Origin: Diphasiastrum complanatum
Taxonomy: Eukaryota > Streptophyta > Lycopodiopsida > Lycopodiales > Lycopodiaceae
Assembly: GCA_029204225.1 (NCBI GenBank)
Contig: CM055113.1
Coordinates: 34,439,473 to 34,503,472 of the forward strand
Direction: 5' to 3'
Length of the DNA stretch: 64,000 bases
The notes under the pieces were generated by a model. The model searched no databases. It was not told the origin of the DNA and worked only from the letters and a program-made list of their open reading frames with translations. Position numbers and translations under genes: made by a program. Below are positions 21,988-33,810 of this stretch, one piece after another (positions within the stretch are counted from its first letter, which is position 1; every line of letters begins with the position of its first letter).

Positions 21988-24682
21988 TTGAGTAAGGTAT
22001 ATTGTAATGTTCTACATAGATTCTTTTTGGAAATTCGACATCTTCAAGATGACAACCAAGTATCACTTACATGTGAAATTAGAGAAGATTATGCGACCAC
22101 CAAAGTTGCATGGGGTGTTAACTTAAATCCGTATGACATGCATTGTTGGAGATTAGAAGGAAAAAGCATATTGACCTATGGATAAGAGGTGATTTATACC
22201 CTCATAATCCACTGGTAGATGCTCCTCCTAAATTTTTTGATGTACATAGTTTGTTAAGGTTCGTTGGGGATGGTCGGAATGGACTGCTTGGCTATTGTCA
22301 AGCAATGGATTCTCGAAGAATTCAAGCTGAGACATTGGCAAATACGGCAAACATTCATATATTGAGTATGAATGACAATTTAAAGTCATTGCATAAAATA
22401 AATATGAAATTGGAGCAGGAGATAAATGGTTTGAAAATAGAGCTTTCAGTTTTGTTGCAAAAATTGAAGAATTGCAATCTTCAGTCAGAGGACAATATAT
22501 GGCTTACAACGAAAGCGTAGAGTCTCGATGGATCAACAAGCAGAAAATGAAAACACTAAGAGACACAAACTAGAAGCTTTGGCACCAAGTGGTGGTGCTA
22601 GTAAAAGACGTATGAGGGACACACAAGAGTTCTTGAAAAAGACGGTTGGAAAAGATTTTATTGCCAAAAAATATATGAAACATTTTTTGAAGGGTAAAGA
22701 TTTGATTAAGATTGTGGAAGATGAAACAAGTAATTCAATTCGCTTGAGAATTGCAAAAAAGCTAGTCGACAAGTTCAAGCCAAATCCAAATGTTAAAGAG
22801 ATGGTGTATGCATGTGACCAAGGAGGTGTGAGTCGCAAGGGGTATAGAGCTTTGAAGAAGTATATGAAACGCTCTGACAAAAATGGGTTAAAACGCCATC
22901 AAATAATACCTACTTATAAACTTGTCGAATCCGCCAAACGAGAATGCAATTCGATATTGCTCTCTAAATTAGGAGAGTTTCAACATATTGAGGATTCTTT
23001 TACAGTAACCAATAAGAAGAAAGGACCTCGGACATGTTTTCGTTATCATCAAGGCAATAATATATTCTTAGATTTGGAAAAGGTCCAAGCGATGATGATC
23101 CGACATTACGAAGTTAGAACAAATGGTAAGAACATTTATTGTGGATTTCGGTTTTCAATTGTATGCTTTTCTTCAACTAATATGTTCTAGTAATGAAATT
23201 TCTGTTTTACAGATTGCGGAGGTAAAGTTATATCTGTTATTAAGTTGGATGAAGCAGAAATCGTAAAAGGGCGTAAACTTGAACGTGTCACAATCACCTT
23301 GATGAATTGTGAATTGCAACAGTTTGGCGGAAGTTATTGTAAAGAATTTAGCATGCAATCCGAAAATCACATATGGTGGATAGCTGCATTTGAAGTTCCT
23401 AAGGAGTCTCACGACGTACTGGAGTGGCTATTTGAAAAATGTAGTCATGCACAAAATGAAGGCAAATTGCTCAATGTTGAAGGAGAAAGCTTTGCTGTAG
23501 AATGGCACCTAGCTGCTGATTTGAAGACTTTGAAATGCATGTACGGTTGTGGTCTCGGTGCAAATGCAAAGAATTTTTGTATATATTGTATGTTTGAATC
23601 TGGGCGGAACAAAAGTATTTTGAATTGCAACCAACGTCTTGCACCAGTGTTGAACATTCCTCTCGAAAGAGTCCATTTTTGCACAATGCATGGTGAATTA
23701 CGAATACTGGACAAATTATTATTTTTGCATTGTTGTTACGCATGGAACATGCAGCCCAAATCAAGAGCAGATGTTAGCAATAGAAATCTAGAGATAATTT
23801 TATCCGATATGGGATTGCACGGGGGTCCACGTGAGTTTTACCAAAGACATTGAGATGAGTGGAAAAACGCAAGATGTTCCAGCAAAAGTTTCAATGGGTG
23901 GTGCGAAAGCGAGACACCTATTGTCAAATCATACTGCACGTGAAAGCAGTGTTGAATGGGAGTACTGGAGGAAAATATGTCAATGCACCACAAATATTGG
24001 CTCAGATCCTCGCATGGCAAGTACACGTGCTAAGGTTTGGCAAGCATTTGATGCCTTGTCACAAACTATCAACAAAAAGATTGTGAGAGATGAAGATTTG
24101 GATAGATACGCAAGAGAAGTCAAAACATTTACTGAATTGATGATCGATGCATGGGGAGAAACACACATAACTCACTATATGGTATGTGTGTCTCATATTT
24201 TTTACTTTCATATTTATGTATTTGTAAAGATTTAAACTAATACAAATTTTCTATGAACAGCACATCTTCTATGCTCATGGACCTTGGTTTATGAAAACCT
24301 ATGGATCATTAGCTATTTGGAATACGCAAGGCATGGAAAAGAGTCATTACAGGGCAAAGGCTGCGTATTTCAAAAATTCACGGCATGGCGGAGGAAAGGG
24401 TCTTAGCAATGCATTGGTTGAGATATTCCAATGGTTTTACAGAGGAGTTTTGGGCCGAGGACACTTTCAAAACACAAGAACTGAAGAGTTGTGTTCAATG
24501 ATCTCTCCAATTCAAATTCAGTCAGAAAGACAGCATGGCAATCCTCTAATGCTAGAACAAGGCATCAAGAATGGAGGATGTCTAGAGTCCGAGTTGGAAA
24601 GAGATGGATGCTGAGGACACCAACATCCAATGTTTTGGAAAACAGCGCTAGAGAAACTACGGAAACTGATGAGATGGAATAG
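21988..24682 (+). CDS. Multi-exon transposase-like gene of an unassigned DNA-transposon family
   Basis: Parts in order: WRLEGK and IDLWIRGDLYPHNPLVD with a coiled coil (KINMKLEQEINGLKIELSVL) to 22520; a basic region (KRRMRDTQEFLKKTVGKDF) to 23125; intron 23126-23212; a core with EWHLAADLKTLKCMYGCG, CIYC and RVHFCTMHGELRIL (23213-23830); SMGGAKARHLL and a helical stretch to 24181; intron 24182-24260; then HIFYAHGPWFMKTYGSLAIW, NTQGMEKSHY and a basic tail. The ADLK...CxxC core and the late YGSLAIWNTQGMEKSH motif resemble eukaryotic DDE-like transposase proteins in which a D-L-K block precedes a Cys pair and an E-x-x-H ends the core. I infer a transposase and cannot name the superfamily. Frame shifts are needed near 22180, 22520, 23822 (G-run) and 24485. 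Confidence 0.6.
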
Positions 24683-24968
24683 AAACAATTTATGTTGAAT
24701 TGTAATTCGAATATTCCTTTGTGATAAATATTACTGCCGAATTGGATTGTTGTTATAAATAGAAATTATTTTATTTGGTTTTATAATAATATCTATTTTT
24801 GGATACACGTCCCTCTTTATAAGAGTGGGGGTTTTCATTTTGTTGTCACTTCTTGTTTTGTTGAAATTTGTTTCCTCGTAATTTAGCTTGTCTTGTTCAA
24901 TTAGACTGCTAGTTTGCTGGTCAATTAGTGTTCTTAGTTGCATAATAATGTCGTCCCCTAAAATATAG

Positions 24969-25862
24969 TTGGCCAATCTGCTAGCCCCCACAGAGTTTTT
25001 AGATCAGTTAGATCGTATTTATTGTTTGTTTACCGGTAGAATAGACACGCTTGCCACTCTATGGGCTAATACGGATGCATTCACGTACGTGAGTGAATAT
25101 ATAGATGAAACTTTGAAGCCTTATGCCATACAAATTCCTGGCTCAACTATCATGTGGATTCCATATAAATTGCTAAGTTATATATGGAAGGAGATAGACC
25201 CTTTATCGCTCGTCTCAACAGATTTATTAGTCACTTGGGTAACGATCATTACTTGGAGCTGATGAAGGATCAGCTAAAAACTTTTGATCTTGAAAGTGTA
25301 GGGAAGAAGTTTCTATCCGGTGAGATTACTGTTATTTTTTTGCTTAATGAGTTTCCAGCGACTGTGGCCAGCAACAAACACAATCCTAGTGAGCAGGTGA
25401 ACGAGATGAACGACCCAAGTGAAGAGGAAGATTTATCTGCGGAGCACGAAGCAATCTTGGCTACGCAAGAGGCAACAGGTGCATCCACATCAGCGGAGCC
25501 AGAAGATATAGATGAGTCCGATGATGTCGTGCTTCGAATCCATGGCCTTGTTCCAATCATCATTGATAGGCAGGAGTATGTGTTCATGCATGACTTGCAA
25601 CATATTCTCGGCTTGCAAGAAGATGAGATGCTGGCAACATTGGTAAATTTGTAGAATGGCAGTTCCATTTTCGACCACACCCAGCCCGACGACACGTATG
25701 AGAAGCTAATCGGGCATGACACGGACACCACCGAGCAAGCACTGGCAAGGGTGCTTTGCCAATTGAAAATGCTTCAACCACCACCAGTTCAAACGAGGCC
25801 ATTCGAGGTACTCGAAGGAAAAACTACTGACGTGAAGTACAAAGGATGCCACCTGCAAATAA
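24969..25862 (+). CDS. Unidentified acidic protein, possibly partner of the transposase-like gene
   Basis: Two overlapping frames (24969-25262 and 25184-25654) appear to be one protein with a single shift near 25190. Segments are FLDQLDRIYCLFTGRIDTLA, ARLNRFISHLGNDHYLELMK, an acidic Ser/Glu stretch (NDPSEEEDLSAEHEAI), and IDRQEYVFMHDLQHILGLQE. Past TAG at 25652 the frame stays open to TGA near 25880 (DTTEQALARVLCQLKML). No family is recognised. It sits 290 bp downstream of the transposase-like gene on the same strand, so it may be a second product of the same element; this is inferred from position only. Confidence 0.4.
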
Positions 25863-26118
25863 ATGTACCAACAAAATGACTTGCAATTCTGCCAAAAAAA
25901 CCTACACAACAAGCTCCCACAATCCACAATCTGCATGCCTCCACGACCTGCGAGCAACAACATCCTGCACATGAACAAGCCATCCAAAGCCCTGCACAAC
26001 AATCTACAAGAAACTCCAAAGGACACTGACCTACACATCGAAGAGGAGGCTGCCGCTGGAGTTAGTCGCTCATACGTCAATCTCAACCGAGCCAGATGTC
26101 ATTCCATCTCGGCCGGAT

Positions 26119-26570
26119 ACAAAAAAAAAAAAAAAAAATTTCGACCCTTCATTAACTTTTCGAACCTCTGTTAATTTCTTTTGACCCTTCAAGCTTTTTT
26201 GAACCCTTCCTATTTTCTTGACCGATTGTTAATTTTTCGATCATTGTAAATTTTTTTGATACTTTGTTAAAATGCTCCTTCATTAAATTTTGTCGTTCCT
26301 TTGTTACTTTTTCGACCCTTGATAATTTTTTCAATCCAGTTCATTTTTCGATCCACTTTCTTTCCGAACCATCTAGTTTTTGATCTTCCATTTTCCGATA
26401 CATTATTTTTTTCAATCGACCCATTTTTTGATCCACCTATTTTTGATACATCCATTTTTTGACCTAGTTTCCATTTTTCAACCCAATCTTAATTTTTCGA
26501 CCCCAAACCCATTTTTCGACACCCGACCAATTTTTCAACCCCAGCCCAATTTTTTTGACCCCAGTCAAAA
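26119..26570 (+). repeat. Low-complexity TTTTTCGACCC-type degenerate minisatellite
   Basis: After an A-run, about twenty 16-30 bp units of the form (A)TTTTTCGACCC(A) follow, drifting to CAATTTTTCAACCCCAGCC near 26545. Bordering A-runs lie at 26119-26137, 26568-26579 and 26636-26652. Open frames here are compositional. Confidence 0.75.
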
Positions 26571-27056
26571 AAAAAAAAACTAACTTACCCATTCACCATA
26601 CACCACCCATCACAACTAACTGGTGCATATAGTCCAAAAAAAAAAAAAAAAACCCACAAACCACAAACCAAAAACAACAAACATCCCAAAACCCAAAAAA
26701 GTAAGAACATCTCCAATGGAACACATACACCTCCTCATATTACAGATAGATATCCACATCACATGTTGTCACCCAGATTTGAAGAAATCAGACATCTTAG
26801 ATTCTCCCGAATGCGGTCCCATATACACGAGCCATCTACAAATCCATTCAATAGTCGCGAACCTGATAGAGCCAAATTTTCACGTCCACAAGCCAATTTT
26901 TATGGTACTAAAATGAAAACCAAATCTTTATGTAAACTTCAATTCACTAATCCAAGCTAATGCTTACATAAGGTTCTCATTCCCATTCCAATTCCATTTG
27001 ACATTTCAAAAGCAACCAAAGTTTTCACATTTCTCACTATTCTAGATTTCCAAAAC

Positions 27057-27382
27057 CAAGAAACTAGTGTCTAGAAATGGATAACTAATGAAGCTTTATG
27101 AAAAATTCAATTTTCAGATCTGATTTTCAGATTTACAGGTCTGCAAATCAAAACTTCAAAATGACAAAAAAACAGAATTTCAAAACTTGTTTTATGCACA
27201 AAGTTACACTACCATTCCCTTCCTACATTGCCATCTTCATGAAACTAGGAGATAGAAAGGTGTAACTAATGAAGTTTGAATGAAAACTTCACTTTTTAGA
27301 TCTGATTTTCAGATTTACAGGTCTGAAAAATAGAACTTCAAAATGAAAATCAGAACTTCAAACACTTCATTTATGCAAAAAA
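27057..27382. repeat. Direct duplication, ~182 bp period
   Basis: AACTAATGAAG(C)TTT..., GATCTGATTTTCAGATTTAC and AGGTCTG recur at about 27085-27145 and 27267-27326 within longer similar stretches ending in TTTATGC. Confidence 0.75.
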
Positions 27383-27721
27383 AACACTAGTTTTGATCAA
27401 AACACATAGCTAGAATCAATCTTTTTGCCAAAAAAAAGTTTGTGTATGTAGAGGAAGACTTCCTCTACCCATCCCAGAAATCTTTTTTCAGAACTTTTAA
27501 AAACCCAAAGCCCACTTTAAAACTTCTCTAACATGATAAAAAATCAGCCCCTAAACAATTCTATAAGCATCACTACTCTCTTCCAAAGAGAACTAGATTC
27601 ATTGGTACTTCAACTACAAGCTTCCTACAACTAGAAAAGCCTATAATCTTCTCCAAAAAAATTTAGTTGGTGATCTTAATAGAACTTGAAGAAGGTTAAA
27701 AAGGTTACCATCCCTTGTCTA

Positions 27722-28400
27722 GCTCTGATACCACTTTTACAAGTAGAGGTGAGGAAGTCCTCCAAATTCAAGATAGAGCCTCCAAATGTCCTCCAAGCAA
27801 CCTGCAAGCTTCAAGATGCTCCCCAACTCCAAGCTAGGATGCCTCCACCTGCAAGTGAGGATCTACAAGCCTCCAAGAATCTCTCCTCCACCTGCGTCCC
27901 TACTCTTTAAACACAAAGATAGATAACAAGCTGGCCTCAAGTATTCACCACCCAACCATAGCTAGATCCAAGCTCCAAGCAAGACCTATCTAGCACCCCC
28001 CTTGCTAACCATAAACAAATCACAAGCACACCACAACACTCCATAGCATACTCAGGATATAAACCCTACTTATGTCCCATACCATAAGCAAGATGCAAAC
28101 CTCAAGCATACTACCACAAGAAAGCACTCTACACACTAGTAGCAACACTAGAGCATAAGCCAAGCAAACAAGAGAGATCTCTCCCCCCCCCGCCCAATGG
28201 GTGCCCTACTACCCTTATATAGATGGCCCATGGACCCCTCCAATGCACTATGAAGTTCCATGCTCATCCAATGAGAGAGAGAGAAGCCTAGGGGAGTTAA
28301 AGAATCTCCAAGAGCCTCCATAGGCTTATGGCATGTCAAGAGACTCCTTCCATAACCTATGACTCTTTGAATGCCTTTCTTGTGGGATGATGCTAGTTTA
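27722..28400 (-). mobile_element. LTR with initiator-tRNA-Met primer site, minus orientation
   Basis: On the minus strand a perfect TGGTATCAGAGC primer site reads 27733-27722. Upstream of it, within the presumed LTR, is the TATA box CTATATAAGG at about 28213-28222. The internal region should extend to lower coordinates (27.7 to about 26.6 kb), but no gag or pol is seen there, so the element is non-autonomous or gutted. Exact LTR borders are not resolved. Confidence 0.6.
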
Positions 28401-30112
28401 TTATTCAAGCATCACCACCAAACTCTACCATGTATGCTTTCTCTATCATTTGACCGACACTTAACAAATTCTTTGAAAGCTGTGCATCATACAAAAGACT
28501 TCTTTTTCAATGTCTTGCTCAAAAAATATGTTTCCATAATGAGGAGGAATTGATAGGGCAAAATAATGGTGATCGTTCATATTTTTTGGAATGCGTTCTT
28601 CAAATTTTCACCGAGAAAGAGAAGGATATTGATATGTACATCGCAGAATACAGCAATAGACAGCTTCTTGAAAGAGAACAACGACAAGAAATGTCAAATA
28701 TACTTCTAAATTTTTTTTTGCTTATCAATGAAACATTAACAATATCAAATTCTACAATAAAAAATGCACAAAGTATATCTTTGCCAGAAAATACAATTGA
28801 TTTAGGCTTGGAATCTAAATTTGAAAACATGCAGAATTTGTCTCTTATCGACGAACAAGAAAAGGTATATAAAATTATCACAAGCTCAAAATCGGGATTG
28901 TTTATTCTACCTGGCACTCCAGGAAGTGGAAAAACATTTTTGATATGATACCTCACCTAAAAGGCATCGAGAAGTGAGAACCAATTTTGTTAGCCGCACC
29001 AATAGGTGCCGCTGCATCTCGATTAGCAAAACGGGCATTTACAGTTAACAACTTGTTTGCAATTCTAATAAATCGGCTTTACATAAAAAATCTAATACCA
29101 ACCGATTTTCGACATAGACTAATATTTGAGGCAAGATTTATTGTGATAGATGAAATGTCAATGCTAACTGCTCAAATTTTAACATATGTAATTCATCAAA
29201 TAAATCAATCAAAAAGTAATCCATCTGGCACTCTATTTGAAAATTATATTATACTTTTAGTGGGTGATTATGCACAGCTTCCAGCATTTGTAAACACAAA
29301 TCAGAATCGCTTTGTTTAATGTGTCATCTTTCAAACTCTCCATTTTGGAAAATTGCAACACACTTGCAACTATCCTACTCTATTAGGCATGTTAAAGATC
29401 CCGTATACCTTCATTTTCTATACAAAATTAGATTTGAAAAGCCAACTCAATCGAAAATAGATGAAACATTAGCTAGTTGTGTATTTCCTAGTTTCGACAT
29501 ATCCGATGCAGCAACCGATAATGCAACCATCATATGTAGTCATAGAAAAGATGTGCTCCGTTTCAATAACTTCATGTTAGAAAAACTATTTACTACCTCT
29601 AACATACTAAAAATTTCTATTAAAACAAACGCTACATTATAGAGCGACTTGACAACATGAATCAATGATCCGTTGTTCCATCAAATTCCAAAATTAGCTA
29701 TAGGAGCAAAGGTGATGGTACTTGCAAACTTGGATATTTCAAATGGTATAGTCAATGGGACCATAGCTAACTTAACTGCCTTCAAATATTCCAAGACTCG
29801 TGAATTGACAACAATTATCATTCAAACTGAAATCCAAAAGAAAAATTCAATATAAAATATCTACATTTGCAAAAATTCGATTCGATACAAAAATATTTTA
29901 CAAATCTACTCCCAATAATGTTAGCATATGCTATGACTGCAAAGAAAGCCCAAGGTATGACCATTCAGAAAAAAGCTATTCTAGATATAAGATCAAATTT
30001 CGCACCTGGCTTGGTTTATGTCATGTTATCTCGAGTAACAAAATGTGAAAATTTATTTTTAACAAGTAGATTGACACAAGAACATTTTCAATCAATATTG
30101 ATTTCCATTTGA
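28371..30112 (+). pseudogene. PIF1-type (Helitron-class) DNA helicase, broken over several frames
   Basis: Superfamily-1 motifs appear in correct order: Walker A GTPGSGKTFL (28948 end), ARFIVIDEMSML (motif II, about 29150), LVGDYAQLPA (motif III, about 29270), SYSIRH (about 29375), KKAQGMTIQKKA (motif V, about 29950) and VYVMLSRVTKCENLFL (motif VI, about 30040). The reading frame changes at about 28950, 29319, 29645 and 29860. The preceding stretch (LSFDRHLTNSLKAVHH, 28430) may be the linker before the helicase. PIF1 helicases unwind 5' to 3' and form the C-terminal half of Helitron proteins. A GIY-YIG gene follows 140 bp downstream. Family call is strong; Helitron origin is likely but not proven. 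Confidence 0.85.
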
Positions 30113-30253
30113 GAAATAAATATCCCAAATGTTGTTGTATCTTTAGACATCTACTATAATCACTTCAATTCATTTATTTTGTCTTCTTATATGATTTCAT
30201 ATTTTTATTTTTTATTATGTTTTTCTAATATTTGCAGATTATCAGAAAAGAAA

Positions 30254-31577
30254 ATGGCATCCGAGATTGAATATAATCCAAAAGAGGTAACCATACAAAT
30301 TTCATTTTCGCTTTGAATTCGTAAATGCCTTTTCTCGCAATAACTACAATATCAGATTCAATGTTTCAGTTATTTTGAAAGTTGAAAGCCGAGATGTCTT
30401 CTTCAAAGACTTCTTATGGAATACCCTCATCCACGGAAAAAATATATCCAACAACAAAACAAATGCTCTTACTGAACTCCTGTGGTGTCGATCCAAACAT
30501 GTACAAAGAAGGCTTCCAAAAAAAATTAGCTCTGAGCAGGTTCATTGAACAAAAGAAGTATGAAAGAGATGAATACATGAATCAATATCATGGAGATCCA
30601 ATTGAAGGTATATTCTATTCTTATTCTTTTGTAACATTGTAATATTTTATTTTTCTAAATGTCCACTTTCGCTCAGCTACTACATAAAATACCAATGTTA
30701 AATAGATCTTTTCAAATGTTGTTGTTATTTTAAGGTTTTTAAAACATCTATATAACATATTCTCCATAAACATCCCTGCAACAATCACAACAAATTGACC
30801 AGCAATACAGCATTTTGACGCCATGTTACATAAGAATTATTACACGACGAGAAATCTTTACTTCGGCTACAAGATTCCAATCGATGATTGGAAAGACATG
30901 AGTCATGTCGAACTAAACGCAATCACGATGGATTTGGGAAAAAAAAATGGGCCACTTGTCGGATGATGGTACAAAGCTAACAGATGGCCCGATTCAAATT
31001 GACAAGGTTTTGGAGATTCTGGAAGGCGAAGTTTCTACAATGATCATAGATCCAGTAAGTGTCTATTGTCATCCACAACTTTCACGTGTGTGATTATAAG
31101 TAATCATTTTAAACTCATTACATATCAGTATAAAATTCCTTGCAGGAAGAATCTTCTCGATCGGCATTGCCATTTACATCCAGTACACAGGTGAATTTGA
31201 ACCATACAATGATCGTCTTCTTCATTTGTAAGCTTTCCATTAAACTAATACGATTCTTGGTTGTAGGAAACAACATCAACAAGGAAACGTCCAAGATCAC
31301 ATATTCAATCTACAAACTATATTGCAAAGAAACACGTCATGTCTACATCGGTCAAACATGCAATCTGTGACGTCGATTGCAACAACATGCAAGACTACCA
31401 CCCAAAAAGATGAGAAAACACTATTGTGTGAAGCGGTCTTTTTATGAACAATTTCATGTTCAAGTTTTAGATGTTGTTAAAGATAGCTAATAGAATTGAA
31501 AAGTTTTATGTTCGACATTATAGATCAACTAGCAAGCTTGGATATAACAAACTAAGATGTAGTCATGTAAATTGAAA
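30254..31577 (+). pseudogene. Multi-exon gene ending in a GIY-YIG nuclease domain
   Basis: ATG at 30254 opens MASEIEYNPKE, with a donor at 30288. A second exon to about 30607 has KQMLLLNSCGVDPN and KKLALSRFIEQKKYE. A third (about 30812-31051) starts HFDAMLHKNYYTTRNLYFGY. Short exons follow near 31147 and 31267. The last holds YSIYKLYCKETRHVYIGQT, then RRLQQHARLPPKK, FHVQVLDVV, IEKFYVRHYRST and LGYNKL, matching GIY-YIG order: the paired Tyr motifs, an Arg after the second, a late Glu and a GYN end. TGA replaces an Arg codon between NL and RRLQQH, TAA/TAG near 31490 break the end, and an A-run shifts frame near 30945. Such nucleases cut DNA in repair, homing and some retroelements. Confidence 0.65.
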
Positions 31578-32640
31578 GGCATACTGGTATTTAAAGAGAT
31601 GCAAGCTTTTGTAATTCTCTTCATGATACATTTCTTTTTTAATCTCACATGTCTTTGGAGTATATTTGAGCCATACACAAATTGGAATGGAGTTTGTCTA
31701 TTATTGATTTGATAGTTCTAAAATCTCATAACAAAGTGTGAACCTTCTATTCTAAATCGATTCAACCAACCTTGACCATTTTTAGTATGATAGCACATAA
31801 AATGACATTGGAAGACTCGACTTGCATGTTGCTTCATGGATAGTACATTATACTTCTCATGTGAGCATCTAGCTATCTGTTAGAAAAAAAAAAACTTTTG
31901 ATGTATATGTCTTCTTTAAATCCGTTTTCCTTTTATGAAACTATTTTATAAGTTAGATCAAATAAGAAAATAAACTATTGGTGATCATCTAAAAATTGAT
32001 TGATTGTGGATAAGAAAATGCAATCATCTATCCACTACATATAGTAATGGTTTCGAGCTATTTTGTACTTATCTCTTCATTTCAATACAAGCAAATTGAG
32101 CCTCTTATGGAATGGATATGGAATGTCCTTGCTCTTCTTCTTTCCTCCTCCATCTCTCATGTTTTCTTTGGATTTGCTAATTGTTGGATATGATTGGAGT
32201 TTATCTTTATTATACTTTTGGTGAGAGAGAAAGAAAGAGAGAGAAGAGTAAGATCTATCCTCACTTGAGTAGTGTTAATTGCTAGTGTTAATGGTTAGTG
32301 TTAGATGTGGATCATAAGCATGTGCTTGGTTATGTACTATGTTATCGCTCTCTTGGGAACGAATCTACGCGTGACAACAAGTTAATCATCTTCATCTCTT
32401 TGATGCGTGAGTGCTTGGATCTAGGGTTGAAGGTGGATAGGAAATACCCGCTACAATTTTGGCGATTTGCCAAGGAGCTATGCAAATTCTTCATTTTTCA
32501 GCATGTTTATGATGCACGCTTGGATGTTAGCTTGCATTTAGGCATCTTGTTTTGGCATAATAGGGTTAAAATTGCATTTTAGTGTTAATTTGGGAGATTT
32601 ATTGCTTGATTTGTATGGATTTTTTTGCTTGAAATCTGTT
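31578..32640. other. No gene recognised
   Basis: AT-rich. A GA-rich stretch lies at about 32222-32250 and a TAGTGTTAATGGT microrepeat at 32268-32302. One open frame of 94 codons (32298-32582) has protein-like composition but no recognisable family. Confidence 0.4.
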
Positions 32641-33810
32641 TTGATTGTTGAGCGAGGGAAGCCAGAAAGATCACCATTCCTAAGATCCATTTGGATCTGA
32701 AGAAATCAGAAAAGTCAATAAAAATCGTTCATTTCTGCTTTTTTGGTGACAAAAGAAACAAAATCTTCATCAAACAATGATAGCTTTCTATTCCTTTGCA
32801 ACAAACCTTCGCCAACTTGCTGATAGTATCGTTGTGCAATGAACCTACAGTTTGAAGGGCGAAGGTTACTTCCTAGCCGATTTCTAGAAACTGAACAAAA
32901 ACCACTAAAAAAATTGAAAAAACTTTTAAAAACACAAAATACAGAATACCAACCTTTGCCTAGTCTACTATATCTAGATCTAACCCAGATCTATCTATAG
33001 CGAGGTCGGCAAAGATTAATTCCAAAAATAGAAGGCTAAAGTGACCGTTCCACTAGTTGTTGGTGACCTTTTGTAGAAAGTTTAACATCTTTCTGCAAGA
33101 ATATCAGTTCTATGGGAGGAACCTTCGCCTGAACCTTCACCAGAGTCACAGTCAGTCCATCGTATTATTTTTGGTAATCAATAGGTTGGGAAAACATTAA
33201 GTCAAAGTGAGCTATTTTTGTCCAAAAAAAGTGTTCTTTTTTGCAAAAATAATAGTACCACTCTTGATCTTTTGCCTGAACCTTCGCCGAGTTGTCTAAG
33301 ATTTTCAGATATAGTAATCCATCATTTTCGAGTTCGGTGAAGGTTATCCATCTGGATTATCTAAAAAGTCTATCTTAATCCTCGCCAAACTGCAAAAAGT
33401 CATTGTTCGTCAAACAAGAACCTTCGCCAATTCTACCCTAGTATCATCATTATCAGATATATCTACTGTCAATCAAACGAATGTTAGATTTTTCAGATTT
33501 GTGAGAAACAGTCATATAAGTGATTGTTTTATCCAAAATAGTAGTGAAAGAACCCTCATCGATTCAATCTTCGCCAGTACTATTTTTGAGTTATGATCTA
33601 TCAAAACTAGCTACAGTCAAATTTCTGGAAGATTTTGTTATAGTTTGATATTGATTTTAAGAAATTCGTATTTCTAGAAGTGTTGATCGCTTGATCAAGA
33701 TTTTTTTCCAAAATCAAAATTTGATTGAAATCAAGTAATAAAGTTTTTTTTTCCAAATTTGATCAAAGATAGGAGTTAATTAGAAAATCTAGATCCAATC
33801 TCATTATTCT
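32640..33810 (+). repeat. Leader-like region with recurrent CTTCGCC motif
   Basis: ACCTTCGCC or close variants recur at irregular spacing (about 32806, 33120, 33273, 33420, 33572), with the inverse GGCGAAGGTT near 32859 and GGTGAAGGTTA near 33340. It precedes a gypsy gag start, so it may be the element's untranslated leader. Confidence 0.4.

Noticed and set aside
26380-26583. Phe-rich ORF
   Set aside because: Direct translation of the TTTTTCGACCC-type repeat.
28371-30112. Intact host PIF1 helicase gene
   Set aside because: The frame changes at least four times, no splice sites explain the joints, and it lies in transposon surroundings.
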